Assembly (NCBI GenBank): GCA_910576865.1
Contig: CAJTKE010000009.1
Span: 28,471-92,470 of the forward strand
Direction of reading: 5' to 3'
Length of the DNA stretch: 64,000 bases
Source of the DNA: an uncultured Oscillibacter sp.
Lineage (GTDB): Bacteria > Bacillota > Clostridia > Oscillospirales > Oscillospiraceae
A program made the position numbers and the translations under genes. This document shows positions 24,852-33,652 of the stretch, piece by piece (the first letter of the stretch is position 1; every line of letters begins with the position of its first letter). The notes under the pieces were generated by a model. It made no database searches, was not told where the DNA came from, and saw only the letters and a list, made by a program, of their open reading frames with translations.

Positions 24852-25337
24852 ATGAACACTGCCGCGACAAAAGAAGAGCTTGAGCGGATCCTGGACCAGG
24901 CCCTCCAGGAGGTGACGGAGCGGACCGCCGGGGTCCGCCTGCGTCAGGGCGGCCAGCCCCTGGGAGAGGACCTCTGCACGGTCCACATCACCTTTGACAA
25001 GGGCTTCGGCACCAGCCTCACCCTCTGGGCGGACACCAGCCTGCTGGCCCGCATGGCCCGCAATTCCTTTCACGAGGACGCGGTGACGCCGGAGGACGTG
25101 GAGGAATTCAGCAAGGAGTATCTCAACGTGCTCTGCGGCAGGATCGCGGGGGCGATGTTCCGGGCCACGGGGGTCCCGGCCCACTTCGGCACGCCGGTGT
25201 TTTACCACGGGCGCCATGAGCCGGAGGGCCAGGAGGCGCAGTTCATCCTCACCTACTCCGACGAGCGGAGGGAGGGCGCCCAGCTGATTCATCACGTGCC
25301 CGCCGCCCATGAGGCCGCTTCCGGCGGGACCGAATAA
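24852..25337 (+). CDS. cheX: CheX-family CheY-P phosphatase-like protein
   Basis: The 161-residue product resembles CheX. The segment FSKEYLNVLCGRIAGAMFRATG carries the ExxN pattern that catalyses dephosphorylation of CheY-P. The second half (FILTYSDERREGAQLIHHV) matches the C-terminal strands. It sits between two receiver genes, exactly where a phosphatase tuning them would be expected. CheX normally removes phosphate from CheY in chemotaxis, yet no cheA, cheW or flagellar gene is in the window. GGGAGG precedes the start. Confidence 0.78.
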   Translation: MNTAATKEELERILDQALQEVTERTAGVRLRQGGQPLGEDLCTVHITFDKGFGTSLTLWADTSLLARMARNSFHEDAVTPEDVEEFSKEYLNVLCGRIAGAMFRATGVPAHFGTPVFYHGRHEPEGQEAQFILTYSDERREGAQLIHHVPAAHEAASGGTE

Positions 25338-25351
25338 AGGAGGTATGTCAA

Positions 25352-25726
25352 ATGAGCAGGCGCATTATGGTGGTGGACGACTCCCGGCTGGTCCGGGTTC
25401 AGATGGAGGATGTCCTGAAGGGAACCGATTACGAAATCGCGGTCCACTGCCGCAGCGGCGAGGACGCCATCCAGCGCTACGCCGAGATACGGCCCGATCT
25501 GGTGACCATGGACATCATCATGCCGGGCATGGACGGGCTGGACGCCGCGGAGGCCATCCTGAAACAGAATCCGGACGCCAGGATCGTGATGGTCTCCTCC
25601 CTGGCGTACGACGACACGTTTGAAAGAGCCAGGGCCATCGGGGCCAGGGGCTTCGTGGACAAACCCTTCCACCAGGAACAGCTTCTGAAGGTCTTCGAGG
25701 AGGCCCTGTCACAGGAAAAGGCATAA
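25352..25726 (+). CDS. CheY-like response regulator
   Basis: The 124-residue single receiver domain has the acidic pair in MVVDDSRL, phosphorylated Asp54 in LVTMDIIMPGMDG, Ser in MVSSLAYDD and Lys in GFVDKPFH. The start is 14 bases after the CheX stop with AAGGAGG, so it is the last gene of the four-gene operon. Partner kinase and phosphatase are probably the hybrid kinase and CheX upstream. Confidence 0.9.
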   Translation: MSRRIMVVDDSRLVRVQMEDVLKGTDYEIAVHCRSGEDAIQRYAEIRPDLVTMDIIMPGMDGLDAAEAILKQNPDARIVMVSSLAYDDTFERARAIGARGFVDKPFHQEQLLKVFEEALSQEKA

Positions 25727-25731
25727 GGAAA

Positions 25732-25766
25732 GCCCGCCGGCGGCAGCCGGCGGGCCTCTTTTCATT
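25732..25766. terminator. Terminator between CheY-like and PilZ genes
   Basis: A 10-bp stem (GCCCGCCGGC / GCCGGCGGGC) is followed by CTCTTTTC. It separates converging genes. Confidence 0.8.
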
Positions 25767-25786
25767 TCCTTTCACGGGGAAGTCCC

Positions 25787-26158
25787 TCACTTCCCATCCG
25801 GACCGGGTCCCTTCCCGGCCGCGCGGATCACCTGATCCTGGATTCTGCGGAGCATCTGGGTGCTGAGGCCGAGGAACTGGATGCCGTGCCGCCAGCACCC
25901 CTCGGCGTGCCGCCTGCTCCACATCACCACGCCGACCACCGGCCGGAGCCCGTTTTCCATGATCTCCTGGCAGGTGAAGGCGATGGGCTGGCCCTCCTGA
26001 TGGCAGGTGGCGCACTGGATGCACGCCCCGCTCTCGCTGATGTCCACGATCAGGCAGTCCTCCAGATTGGACGGGGAGGCGCTCTCCTCAAAATGATAAA
26101 TCCACGCGCGTTCGTTGACGGTGATCCGGCTGTGCTTCCTGCGCTCTTTCATCTGCAT
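25787..26158 (-). CDS. PilZ-domain protein
   Basis: The 123-residue product carries the c-di-GMP-binding signature: RRKHSR near the N-terminus and DISESGACI about 35 residues later (RxxxR and DxSxxG). The domain fills most of the chain. The ATG at 26158 is preferred by sequence, but GGAGGGG lies better for a TTG at 26164, two codons upstream. It probably couples c-di-GMP to motility or envelope functions. It converges on the CheX/CheY operon and is divergent from the decayed chemoreceptor. Confidence 0.8.
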   Translation of the reverse strand: MQMKERRKHSRITVNERAWIYHFEESASPSNLEDCLIVDISESGACIQCATCHQEGQPIAFTCQEIMENGLRPVVGVVMWSRRHAEGCWRHGIQFLGLSTQMLRRIQDQVIRAAGKGPGPDGK

Positions 26159-26334
26159 TGGCAAGGCATCTCCCCTCCTGGAAAATACGGCTTCAGGTCC
26201 GGGCGCTCCCCGGAGAAGCGGGATGAACGCCGTTTCCATTATATTGGTTTGTCCGGGAGAGTGCAAGCCCTTTCTGCGTGAACCGCCCGGGAAAAACTTT
26301 TTTGAAAATCCTGGGAACAGGGGCCTCCGGCGTC

Positions 26335-26363
26335 TTGATATGCGGGGAAAACCAGGTTATACT
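26335..26363 (+). promoter_or_regulatory. Intact promoter now facing a truncated chemoreceptor
   Basis: TTGATA (26335-26340) and TATACT (26358-26363) have a 17-base spacer. Chemoreceptor coding sequence begins within about 10 bases of the -10, leaving no room for a ribosome site and start codon. The original 5' end of the gene has therefore been deleted up to the promoter. Confidence 0.75.
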
Positions 26364-26369
26364 GTAACA

Positions 26370-27469
26370 CGGAGACCACCGACGCCGGATACCAGGAGAT
26401 CATCCGGCGCATCCGGGCGGACGGCGGCACCCAGGCCAATACATATTCCTACAAGGACGAAAACGGCGTCCGGCAGCTGGTGGTCTACAAGTACCTCCGG
26501 GACCGGGGCTGGGTCTTCATGGTCCGGGACAACGCCACGGAGGTCTACGGCGCGGTGACGATGGTGCGCCTCTGGGTGGGGGCCCTGTGCGCGGCGACCG
26601 CCGCCGCCGTCATCCTGTTCACCCTGCTGCTGCTGCGGCGGGAGGGGCGGGAGCTCATGGTGGTGGAGCGGGCCATCGGCCGTCTGGGGGACCTGAACCT
26701 CTCCGCCGACCAGGAGCTGGAGCCCTTCTACGGCCGCTCCGACGAGATCGGCATGATCGCCCGGACCACCCACCGGGTCTGCGGCTGCCTGCGGCAGACC
26801 ATCGACGACGTGGGCCGCATCCTGGGGGAAATGGCCCAGGGCAATTTCGCCGTGGACGTGATCCGGGACATCTCCCAGGTGGCCGGTCAGGTGGGCGCCA
26901 GCGCGGGCCGGGTCTCCCAGGAGGCCCAGTCCCTGGCCCAGGGCACCACGGAGCAGGCCGCCTCGGTGGACGGGCTGGTGAGCAATGTGACGGCCATCAC
27001 CGCCCGGATTCAAACCAGCACGGTGCGCTGCGGCAGCGCCAGCGAGCTGGTGTCCCGGGCCACCGGCTACGCCGCCGAGGCGGACACGAAAATGGAGCAG
27101 CTGACCGCCGCCACCCGGAACATCGACCAGTCCTCCTCCCAGATCGGCACCATCATCAAAACCATCGAGGACATCGCCTTCCAGACCAACATCCTGGCCC
27201 TGAACGCCGCCGTGGAGGCCGCCCGGGCCGGCAGCGCGGGAAAGGGCTTTTCCGTGGTGGCGGACGAGGTCCGCAATCTGGCCGCGAAATCCGCCGCCGC
27301 CAGCGTCCAGCAGTCGGAGATGATCGCCCTGGTGGAGAGCGGCATCCGGGAGATTTCCGAGGTGGTCCAGGACAACTCCTCCGCCGTGGAGAAGAGCGCG
27401 GCGGTCTCCAAGGAGCTGTCCCGGCAGGCGCGGATCCTGAACAGCCTCATCCGCCGCTTCCGCGTCTGA
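26370..27469 (+). pseudogene. Decayed methyl-accepting chemotaxis protein
   Basis: Chemoreceptor sequence starts in mid-sensor (ETTDAGYQEIIRRIRADGG) and continues in frame. The end of a dCache domain, a membrane span near 26580-26640 and a HAMP region follow, then the signalling hairpin with IIKTIEDIAFQTNILALNAAVEAARAG. Three lesions are visible. The start, first membrane span and most of the sensor are gone. GNFAVDV joins directly to IRDISQV near 26861. KSAAAS joins VQQSEMIALVESGIREISEV near 27305, shortening one arm of the coiled-coil hairpin by about 55 residues. The first usable start is a GTG at 26480 without a clear ribosome site. Compare the intact receptor at 43723-45717. Confidence 0.82.
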
Positions 27470-27502
27470 GCCGCCGGCGGGAAGAGGATAAGGAGGAACA
27501 CA

Positions 27503-28537
27503 ATGAAAGGACTGCCCAACGAGGAGCGGCAGCGCCTGGGCGCGCTGCTGGACCACACCTCCCAGGCGGAGGTCATGGCGAGGATTCCCCAGTTTTCCAA
27601 AGCGGAGCTTTACAACCCGGTCCCGCCTCCCGCCCGGGCGCCGGAGGCCCTGGGCGCGCTGGTGTTCAACATGGAGCGGGGCGTGTGCCTGGAGGAGCTG
27701 GGGGACTTTCTGGAGTCCTGCCCGGAGGTCCGGCCCTTTGACGTCATCCTGGCCAACGAGCTGGACGACGGCTGCGTCCGCTCCGGGGGAAAAAACACCA
27801 CCCTGGAGCTGGCGAGGCGGCTGGGGATGAACGCGGTCTTCGGCCTGGAGTTCATCGAGCTGGTGAACGGCGCGGACCCCAAGGGCTTCCACGGCAACGC
27901 CATCTTCTCCCGCTGGCCCGTCCGGCGGGCCCGGGTGGTCCGCCTGCCGGAGCGGTACAACTGGTACTTCGACCGCCAGCGGCGCATCGGCGGGCGGCTG
28001 GCCATCCTGGCGGAGCTGGACGTGGCCGGGAGGCCCCTGGGCGTGGGGACCATCCACCTGGAGAACCGGACCCACGGCCCGGGCCGCCGGGCCCAGCTGG
28101 AGGCCGTGCTGACGGAGGCGGAGGCCATGTTCCCCGGCATGCCCGTCATCCTGGGGGGCGACCTGAACACCAACACCTTCGACGGCCGGGACAAGGACGC
28201 CATCCAGGCCGTGGCGGGGAGCGGGCCGCTCCAGCGCCGCTGCCTGGAGGACGTGGCGGCCTGGGAGGAGTGCCTCCCGGCGGCGGAGGCGGCGGGCTAC
28301 CGCCTCCTGCCGGAGCGGGCCGTCCCCACCCGGCGCAAGCCCCTGCCGGGGGGAGGGCACCTGGACCTGCGGCTGGACTGGCTGCTGGTCCGGGGTCTGG
28401 AGGCGGGAGAGAGCCGCACCATCTCCACCCGGAGGGAGGACTGCGGCTTCGCCCCGGCGGGCAGCGCCCTGGCGGCGTTCACCGGGGAGGAGCTCTCGGA
28501 CCACAACGCGGTCTGGGCCTCCTGCGCCCTGAAATGA
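27503..28537 (+). CDS. Endonuclease/exonuclease/phosphatase-fold protein
   Basis: The 344-residue product has the EEP (DNase I-like) motif series: FNMERG near 57, VILANELDDG near 85, FHGNAIFSRWP near 135, GTIHLENRTHGPGRR near 180, GGDLNTNTF near 215, LDLRLDWLLVRG near 290 and the terminal LSDHNAVW. These cover the catalytic Glu, Asp-Asn and Asp-His residues. Members hydrolyse phosphodiesters in nucleic acids or lipids; the substrate here is unknown. No signal peptide, so likely cytosolic. AAGGAGG precedes the ATG. Confidence 0.85.
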   Translation: MKGLPNEERQRLGALLDHTSQAEVMARIPQFSKAELYNPVPPPARAPEALGALVFNMERGVCLEELGDFLESCPEVRPFDVILANELDDGCVRSGGKNTTLELARRLGMNAVFGLEFIELVNGADPKGFHGNAIFSRWPVRRARVVRLPERYNWYFDRQRRIGGRLAILAELDVAGRPLGVGTIHLENRTHGPGRRAQLEAVLTEAEAMFPGMPVILGGDLNTNTFDGRDKDAIQAVAGSGPLQRRCLEDVAAWEECLPAAEAAGYRLLPERAVPTRRKPLPGGGHLDLRLDWLLVRGLEAGESRTISTRREDCGFAPAGSALAAFTGEELSDHNAVWASCALK

Positions 28538-28547
28538 GAAACGGAAC

Positions 28548-28577
28548 GGCCCGGGGTTCTTCCCCGGGCCGGCCGAT
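28548..28577 (+). terminator. Terminator after EEP gene
   Basis: GGCCCGGGG and CCCCGGGCC pair around a TTCTT loop, followed shortly by GATTTTG. Confidence 0.7.
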
Positions 28578-28591
28578 TTTGTAAAACGCGG

Positions 28592-28620
28592 TTGACAACC
28601 GCGGCTTTCCGTGGTATAGT
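28592..28620 (+). promoter_or_regulatory. Promoter of the glycine-riboswitch transcript
   Basis: TTGACA (28592-28597) and TATAGT (28615-28620) with a 17-base spacer, about 25 bases before the riboswitch. Confidence 0.8.
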
Positions 28621-28645
28621 GTGCAGCAATTCAATAACGGCATAG

Positions 28646-28816
28646 GAAGTTTTCAGGAAAACGGCCCCGCGCCTGCCGAAGGAGCAAAACTCTCAGGCGT
28701 CCGCCCCGGCGGACAGGACTGAAAACGGATGTGACTCTGGAGAAGCCCGGAAACGGGGACCGAAGGTGCAAGGCGGCGCTGCCGCTGAATCTCTCAGGTA
28801 AAAGGACAGAGTGGAA
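28646..28816 (+). ncRNA. Tandem glycine riboswitch
   Basis: Two consecutive gcvT-type aptamers are recognisable from their conserved cores. The first has GCCGAAGGAGCAAAACTCTC followed by AGGC and a closing GGACAGGACTGAAAA (about 28646-28727). The second has GGAGAAGCCC, ACCGAAGGTGCAA, ATCTCTCAGGTAAAAGGACA and closing AGAGT (about 28728-28816). The spacing between aptamers is the usual few bases. Downstream, AAGGACAGA (about 28803-28811) can pair with TCTGTCCTT (about 28840-28848), and a run of seven T follows near 28884, so a transcription-termination platform is plausible. It should control the symporter gene that follows. Confidence 0.9.
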
Positions 28817-28904
28817 AAGCGGGGGCCTCCGCGCGCCCGTCTGTCCTTCCGCTCCGGAGCGGCTGCGTGTCAGCCGGTCCGTTGTTTTTTTGGAGGGAAA
28901 AGAA

Positions 28905-30296
28905 ATGATCGAAACGCTTGAAACCACCCTGATGCCCGTCGTCAGCGGCATCAACACCTACCTGTCCAACTACATCCTGGTATTCCTGCTCATCGCCACC
29001 GGCCTCTTTTACTCCGTCAGGACCCGCTTCGTCCAGATCCGCTGCTTCGGCGAGGGCATGAGGCGGGTGTTCGGCAGCCTGACCCTGCGGGGCGGGCGGC
29101 ACGACAGCGGCATGAGCTCCTTCCAGGCCCTGGCCACCGCCATCGCCGCCCAGGTGGGCACCGGCAACATCGTGGGCTCCTCCGGCGCGATCCTGGCGGG
29201 AGGCCCCGGCGCGATTTTCTGGATGTGGATCATCGCCTTCTTCGGCATGGCCACCATCTACGCCGAGGCCGTCCTGGCCCTGGAGACCCGGGTCGTGGAG
29301 AAGGACGGGACCATCTACGGCGGCCCCGTCTACTACATCACCACCGCCTTCAAGGGCGCCTTCGGCAGGTTCCTGGCGGGCTTCTTCGCCGTGGCCATCA
29401 TTCTGGCCCTGGGCTTCATGGGCTGCATGGTCCAGTCCAACTCCATCGGCTCCACCTTCCAGACGGCCTTCGGCGTCCCCACCTGGGCGGTGGGCGCCGC
29501 GCTGGTGCTGATCTGCGGCGTGATCTTCCTGGGCGGCATCCAGCGTCTGGCCTCCGTGGTGGAGAAGATCGTCCCCGTCATGGCGGCGATCTTCCTGGCC
29601 GGCGGTCTGGTGATTCTGGTTGCCCGGATCTCCTATCTCCCCGCCACCATCGGCATGATCTTCAAGTACGCCTTCCAGCCCCAGGCCATCATCGGCGGCG
29701 GCTTCGGCTACGCGCTGAAGGAGGCCGTCAGCCAGGGCGCCAAGCGGGGCCTGTTCTCCAACGAGGCGGGCATGGGCTCCACGCCCCACGCCCACGCCCA
29801 GGCCAACGTGGCGGACCCCCACGACCAGGGCGTCGTGGCCATGATCGGCGTGTTCATCGACACCTTCGTGGTGCTGACCCTGAACGCCCTGGTCATCATC
29901 TCCACCCTCTACACCGAGGGGGGCCCCCTGGCCGGGGGCTACACCGGCGCGGTGACCGAGACTCTCAACAAGGCGAATCTGGCCCAGACCGCTTTCGGCG
30001 TGGTCTTCGGCGAGCGGTTCGGCGCCGTCTTCGTGGCCGTGTGCCTGTTCTTCTTCGCCTTTTCCACGGTGCTCAGCTGGAACCTGTTCGGCAAGATCAA
30101 CAACATCTGGCTCTTCGGGAAGAAGTCCGTCCCCGTCTACTCCGTCATCGCCCTGGTGTTCATCTTCCTGGGCACCCAGATGAGCAACGATCTGGTCTGG
30201 GAGCTCACCGACATGTTCAACAACCTGATGGTCATCCCCAACGCCATCGCCCTCTTCGCCCTGGGGCGCGTCGTCACCAGGGTCTGCCACAAGTGA
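28905..30296 (+). CDS. Alanine/glycine:cation symporter (AGCS family)
   Basis: The 463-residue polytopic protein matches the AGCS family: SSFQALATAIAAQVGTGNIVG near 75-95 (Na+ and substrate site), GAIFWMWIIAFFGMATIYAE and, late, RGLFSNEAGMGSTPHAHA, the family signature. About ten to eleven membrane spans. It is preceded by GGAGGG and by a tandem glycine riboswitch, which supports glycine uptake under riboswitch control. Full length. Confidence 0.95.
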   Translation: MIETLETTLMPVVSGINTYLSNYILVFLLIATGLFYSVRTRFVQIRCFGEGMRRVFGSLTLRGGRHDSGMSSFQALATAIAAQVGTGNIVGSSGAILAGGPGAIFWMWIIAFFGMATIYAEAVLALETRVVEKDGTIYGGPVYYITTAFKGAFGRFLAGFFAVAIILALGFMGCMVQSNSIGSTFQTAFGVPTWAVGAALVLICGVIFLGGIQRLASVVEKIVPVMAAIFLAGGLVILVARISYLPATIGMIFKYAFQPQAIIGGGFGYALKEAVSQGAKRGLFSNEAGMGSTPHAHAQANVADPHDQGVVAMIGVFIDTFVVLTLNALVIISTLYTEGGPLAGGYTGAVTETLNKANLAQTAFGVVFGERFGAVFVAVCLFFFAFSTVLSWNLFGKINNIWLFGKKSVPVYSVIALVFIFLGTQMSNDLVWELTDMFNNLMVIPNAIALFALGRVVTRVCHK

Positions 30297-30310
30297 GTTC
30301 CGGAGGCCGG

Positions 30311-30342
30311 GAAGCCGCCCCGCGTTTGCGGGGCGGCTTCCA
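30311..30342. terminator. Bidirectional terminator between symporter and cysK
   Basis: A 13-bp stem (GAAGCCGCCCCGC / GCGGGGCGGCTTC) with a GTTT loop lies between converging genes. Confidence 0.75.
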
Positions 30343-30351
30343 TTGCGCTTC

Positions 30352-31284
30352 TCAGTCCTGGAACAGCGGCGTGGAGAGATAGCGGTCCCCGGTGTCCGGC
30401 AGCAGGGCCACGATGGTCTTCCCCTTGTTCTCGGGGCGCCTGGCCAGCTGGATGGCCGCCCGGACCGCCGCGCCGGAGGAGATGCCCACCAGCACGCCCT
30501 CCTTCCGGCCCACCAGCCTCCCGGCGGCGAAGGCGTCCGCGTCCTCCACGGCGATGATCTCGTCATAGATTCCGGTGTTCAGCACCTCCGGGACGAAGTT
30601 CGCGCCAATGCCCTGAATGCCGTGGCTCCCGGCTTTTCCCCCGCTCAGCAGGGGAGAGCCGGCGGGCTCCACCGCCACGATTTTGACGGCGGGGTTCCGG
30701 GCTTTCAGGTACTCCCCCACCCCGGTGACGGTGCCGCCGGTGCCCACGCCGGCCACGAAGATGTCCACCTTCCCGTCCGTGTCCTCCCAGATTTCCGGGC
30801 CGGTGGAGGCCCTGTGGGCGGCGGGGTTGGCGGGGTTCACAAACTGTCCGGGGATGAAGCCGCCGGGAATCTCCTTCGCCAGCTCCTCCGCCTTTTCGAT
30901 GGCCCCCTTCATGCCCCCGGCCCCCTCAGTGAGGACCAGCTCCGCGCCGTAGGCCCTCATGAGCTGGCGGCGCTCCACGCTCATGGTTTCCGGCATGACG
31001 ATGATGATCCGGTACCCTCTGGCCGCCGCCACGGAGGCCAGGCCGATGCCGGTGTTGCCGGAGGTGGGCTCGATGATGACGGAGCCGGGTTTCAGGAGGC
31101 CCCGGGCCTCGGCGCCGTCGATCATGGCCCTGGCCACCCGGTCCTTGACGGACCCGGCGGGGTTGAGGTACTCCAGCTTCGCCAGGATTCGGGCCTCCAG
31201 GTTTTCCTCCTTCTCAATGTGGACCAGCTCCAGCAGGGGCGTCTTGCCGATCAGCTGGTCGGCGGATGTGTAGATGTTGCTCAT
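30352..31284 (-). CDS. cysK: Cysteine synthase A (O-acetylserine sulfhydrylase)
   Basis: The 310-residue fold-type II PLP enzyme makes cysteine from O-acetylserine and sulfide. LNPAGSVKDRVARAMI holds the PLP Lys (about residue 45). TSGNTGIGLA is the substrate loop, VAGVGTGGTVTGVGEYL the phosphate-binding loop and VGISSGAA the C-terminal PLP contact. Length and motifs are complete. Start preceded by AGGAGG. It has its own upstream promoter-like region (about 31329-31357) and follows trpA on the same strand with a gap of about 86 bases. Confidence 0.96.
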   Translation of the reverse strand: MSNIYTSADQLIGKTPLLELVHIEKEENLEARILAKLEYLNPAGSVKDRVARAMIDGAEARGLLKPGSVIIEPTSGNTGIGLASVAAARGYRIIIVMPETMSVERRQLMRAYGAELVLTEGAGGMKGAIEKAEELAKEIPGGFIPGQFVNPANPAAHRASTGPEIWEDTDGKVDIFVAGVGTGGTVTGVGEYLKARNPAVKIVAVEPAGSPLLSGGKAGSHGIQGIGANFVPEVLNTGIYDEIIAVEDADAFAAGRLVGRKEGVLVGISSGAAVRAAIQLARRPENKGKTIVALLPDTGDRYLSTPLFQD

Positions 31285-31370
31285 GGTGAAATTCCTCCTG
31301 TCTCAATGTGACCGTTCCGTTCCATATATATTATTATGATTATGACAGGCACAGCAAGCCCTCCGCGGGC

Positions 31371-32147
31371 TCAGGCCTCCCCGACGGCGGCCTTCATGGC
31401 CCGCGCATAGTCCCCGATGTGGGGCGCGGCCTCCCGGCCATACCGGGCGATGAGCTTGACGATGGCGCTGCCCACGATGGCCCCGTCGGAGAGGCCCGCC
31501 ATGTTTTTCGCCTGTTCCGGCGTGGAGATGCCGAAGCCCACGGCGCAGGGCAGGTCCGTGTTGGCCCGGATGAGCCGCACCATGGCCCCGATGTCCGTGG
31601 TGATCTCGCTGCGGACGCCGGTGACCCCCAGGCTGGAGACCACGTAGATGAACCCGCTGGCCTCCCGGCAGATGGCGGCGATCCGGTCCTCGGAGGTGGG
31701 GGCCACCAGGGAGATGAGGTCCAGGCCGTACCGCCGGCAGAGGGGGTCAAAGTCCCCCTTCTCCTCGAAGGGCACGTCGGGGAGAATCAGGCCGTCGACG
31801 CCGGCCTCCGCGCAGGCGGCGATAAACCGCTCGGACCCGTAGGAAAACACCACATTGGCGTAGGTCATGAAGACCATGGGGACCGCCACGTCCCGCCGGA
31901 GGTCCCGGACCAACTCGAAGATTTTGTCCGTGGTGGTCCCGGAGGCCAGGGCCCGGGCATTGGCCTCCTGGATGACGGGTCCCTCGGCGGTGGGGTCGGA
32001 GAAGGGAATCCCCAGCTCGATGAGGTCCGCCCCGGCCTCCGCCATGGCGCGGACCACCCTGGCGGTGGCCTCCAGGTCCGGGTCGCCGCAGGTGACGAAC
32101 GGGATGAACGCCCTGCCCCCGGCAAAGGCCTTGAAAATGTTACTCAT
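31371..32147 (-). CDS. trpA: Tryptophan synthase alpha chain
   Basis: The 258-residue TIM-barrel subunit cleaves indole-3-glycerol phosphate to indole. ADLIELGIPFSDPTAEGPVIQ carries the catalytic Glu (about 46) and Asp (about 57), and the phosphate-binding VGFGISTPEQ and GAIVGSAIVK loops are present. The start overlaps the end of trpB by eight bases. It is the second gene of the trpBA operon, under the minus-strand T-box. Confidence 0.96.
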   Translation of the reverse strand: MSNIFKAFAGGRAFIPFVTCGDPDLEATARVVRAMAEAGADLIELGIPFSDPTAEGPVIQEANARALASGTTTDKIFELVRDLRRDVAVPMVFMTYANVVFSYGSERFIAACAEAGVDGLILPDVPFEEKGDFDPLCRRYGLDLISLVAPTSEDRIAAICREASGFIYVVSSLGVTGVRSEITTDIGAMVRLIRANTDLPCAVGFGISTPEQAKNMAGLSDGAIVGSAIVKLIARYGREAAPHIGDYARAMKAAVGEA

Positions 32148-33330
32148 GAAGGTCCTCCCCTCTGTAGCGGGCGATGGCGGCGCAGTCCTTGTCCCCCCGG
32201 CCCGAGATGTTGACGACGATGATCCGGTCCTTCCCCATAGTCGGGGCCAGCTTCCTGGCGTGGGCCAGGGCGTGGGCGGACTCGATGGCGGGGATGATGC
32301 CCTCCGTCCGGCTGAGGTACTCGAAAGCGTCCACCGCCTCCTCGTCGGTGACGGGGACGTACTCCGCCCGGCCCGTGTCGTGGAGCATGGCGTGCTCCGG
32401 GCCGATGCCGGGGTAGTCCAGCCCGGCGGAGATGGAGTACACCGGGGCGATCTGGCCGTACTCGTCCTGGCAGAAATAACTCTTCATGCCGTGGAAAATG
32501 CCCTCCCGCCCGGTGGCGATGGTGGCGGCGGTCTCGGGGGTGTCCACGCCCCGCCCGGCGGCCTCGCAGCCGATGAGGCGGACGGAGGGGTCGCCGATGA
32601 AGTGGTAGAACGCCCCGATGGCGTTGGACCCGCCGCCCACACAGGCGACGACGGCGTCGGGGAGCCGCCCCTCCTTTTCCAGAAGCTGGGCCTTGATCTC
32701 CCTGGAGATCACCGCCTGGAAGTCCCGGACGATGGTGGGAAAGGGGTGGGGCCCCATGACGGAGCCCAGGCAGTAGTGGGTGTCGCCGATGCGGCTGGTC
32801 CACTCCCGGAAGGCGGCGGAACAGGCGTCCTTCAGCGTGCCGGTGCCGGTCTCCACCGGGACCACCTCCGCCCCCAGGAGCCGCATCTTGTAGACGTTCA
32901 GCGCCTGCCGCTCCGTGTCCTCCTTCCCCATGAACACCACGCACTCCATACCCATCAGGGCGGCGGCGGTGGCGGTGGCCACGCCGTGCTGTCCCGCGCC
33001 GGTCTCGGCGATGAGGCGGGTCTTGCCCATCTTCCTGGCCAGCAGGGCCTGGCCCAGGACGTTGTTGATCTTGTGGGCCCCGGTGTGGTTCAGGTCCTCC
33101 CGCTTCAGGTACACCTTCGCCCCGCCCAGGTCCCGGGTCATCTTCTCCGCGTAATACAGCCGGCTGGGCCGCCCGGCGTACTCGTTCAAGAGCTCCGTCA
33201 GCTCCGCCTGGAAGGCGGGGTCGGCCTTGCGGCGCTCATAGGCCGCCTCCAGCTCCAGCACGGCGTTCATCAGCGTCTCGGGAATGTACTGTCCCCCGTG
33301 GACGCCGAACCGCCCCTTTTGATTCGTCAT
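32140..33330 (-). CDS. trpB: Tryptophan synthase beta chain
   Basis: The 396-residue PLP enzyme joins indole and serine. The PLP Lys is in LNHTGAHKINNVLGQALLA (about residue 85), the catalytic Glu in AETGAGQHG, and the phosphate-binding loop is CVGGGSNAIG. The ATG at 33330 is preceded by GGAGGG. It is the first gene after the minus-strand T-box leader, separated from trpEDCF, which is unusual compared with single trp operons. Confidence 0.97.
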   Translation of the reverse strand: MTNQKGRFGVHGGQYIPETLMNAVLELEAAYERRKADPAFQAELTELLNEYAGRPSRLYYAEKMTRDLGGAKVYLKREDLNHTGAHKINNVLGQALLARKMGKTRLIAETGAGQHGVATATAAALMGMECVVFMGKEDTERQALNVYKMRLLGAEVVPVETGTGTLKDACSAAFREWTSRIGDTHYCLGSVMGPHPFPTIVRDFQAVISREIKAQLLEKEGRLPDAVVACVGGGSNAIGAFYHFIGDPSVRLIGCEAAGRGVDTPETAATIATGREGIFHGMKSYFCQDEYGQIAPVYSISAGLDYPGIGPEHAMLHDTGRAEYVPVTDEEAVDAFEYLSRTEGIIPAIESAHALAHARKLAPTMGKDRIIVVNISGRGDKDCAAIARYRGEDLHE

Positions 33331-33650
33331 TTTGAATCCCTCCCTCAAATCTGGCAGCAAAAAACCGCCCTCGATGAATGTACTTCATCAAGGACGGTCA
33401 TAAAACCGCGGTGCCACCTTGTTTCGCGGCAAAAGCCGCGCCCTCAGCGGGGTACCAGCATACCCCCGGCAGGATAACGTCCGCCTCCGACGTCGCAGGC
33501 TACCGGCGGGAACCTTCCCGCTTTCGCCGCGCCCTCCGTGACCCATTGTGACCGTCCGCCTCTCGGCCCGGATTCCACCATCCCGGGCTCTCTGCGCGCG
33601 CGCCGCCGGCCTTTACCTTCACTTCAACGGTTTGCTTTATGAGATTGCGG
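33331..33650 (-). ncRNA. T-box leader of trpBA (tRNA-Trp sensing)
   Basis: On the minus strand the leader contains AGAGAGCC near its start, a candidate specifier UGG (33545-33543, in AATGGGT), the T-box core AAGGTGGCACCGCG (33420-33407) and a terminator hairpin (33398-33364, arms ACCGTCCTTGATGAA and TTCATCGAGGGCGGT) followed by TTTTTT. The core plus terminator arrangement is diagnostic. Uncharged tRNA-Trp should favour the antiterminator and read-through into trpBA. Specifier placement is by eye. Confidence 0.9.
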
Positions 33651-33652
33651 TC

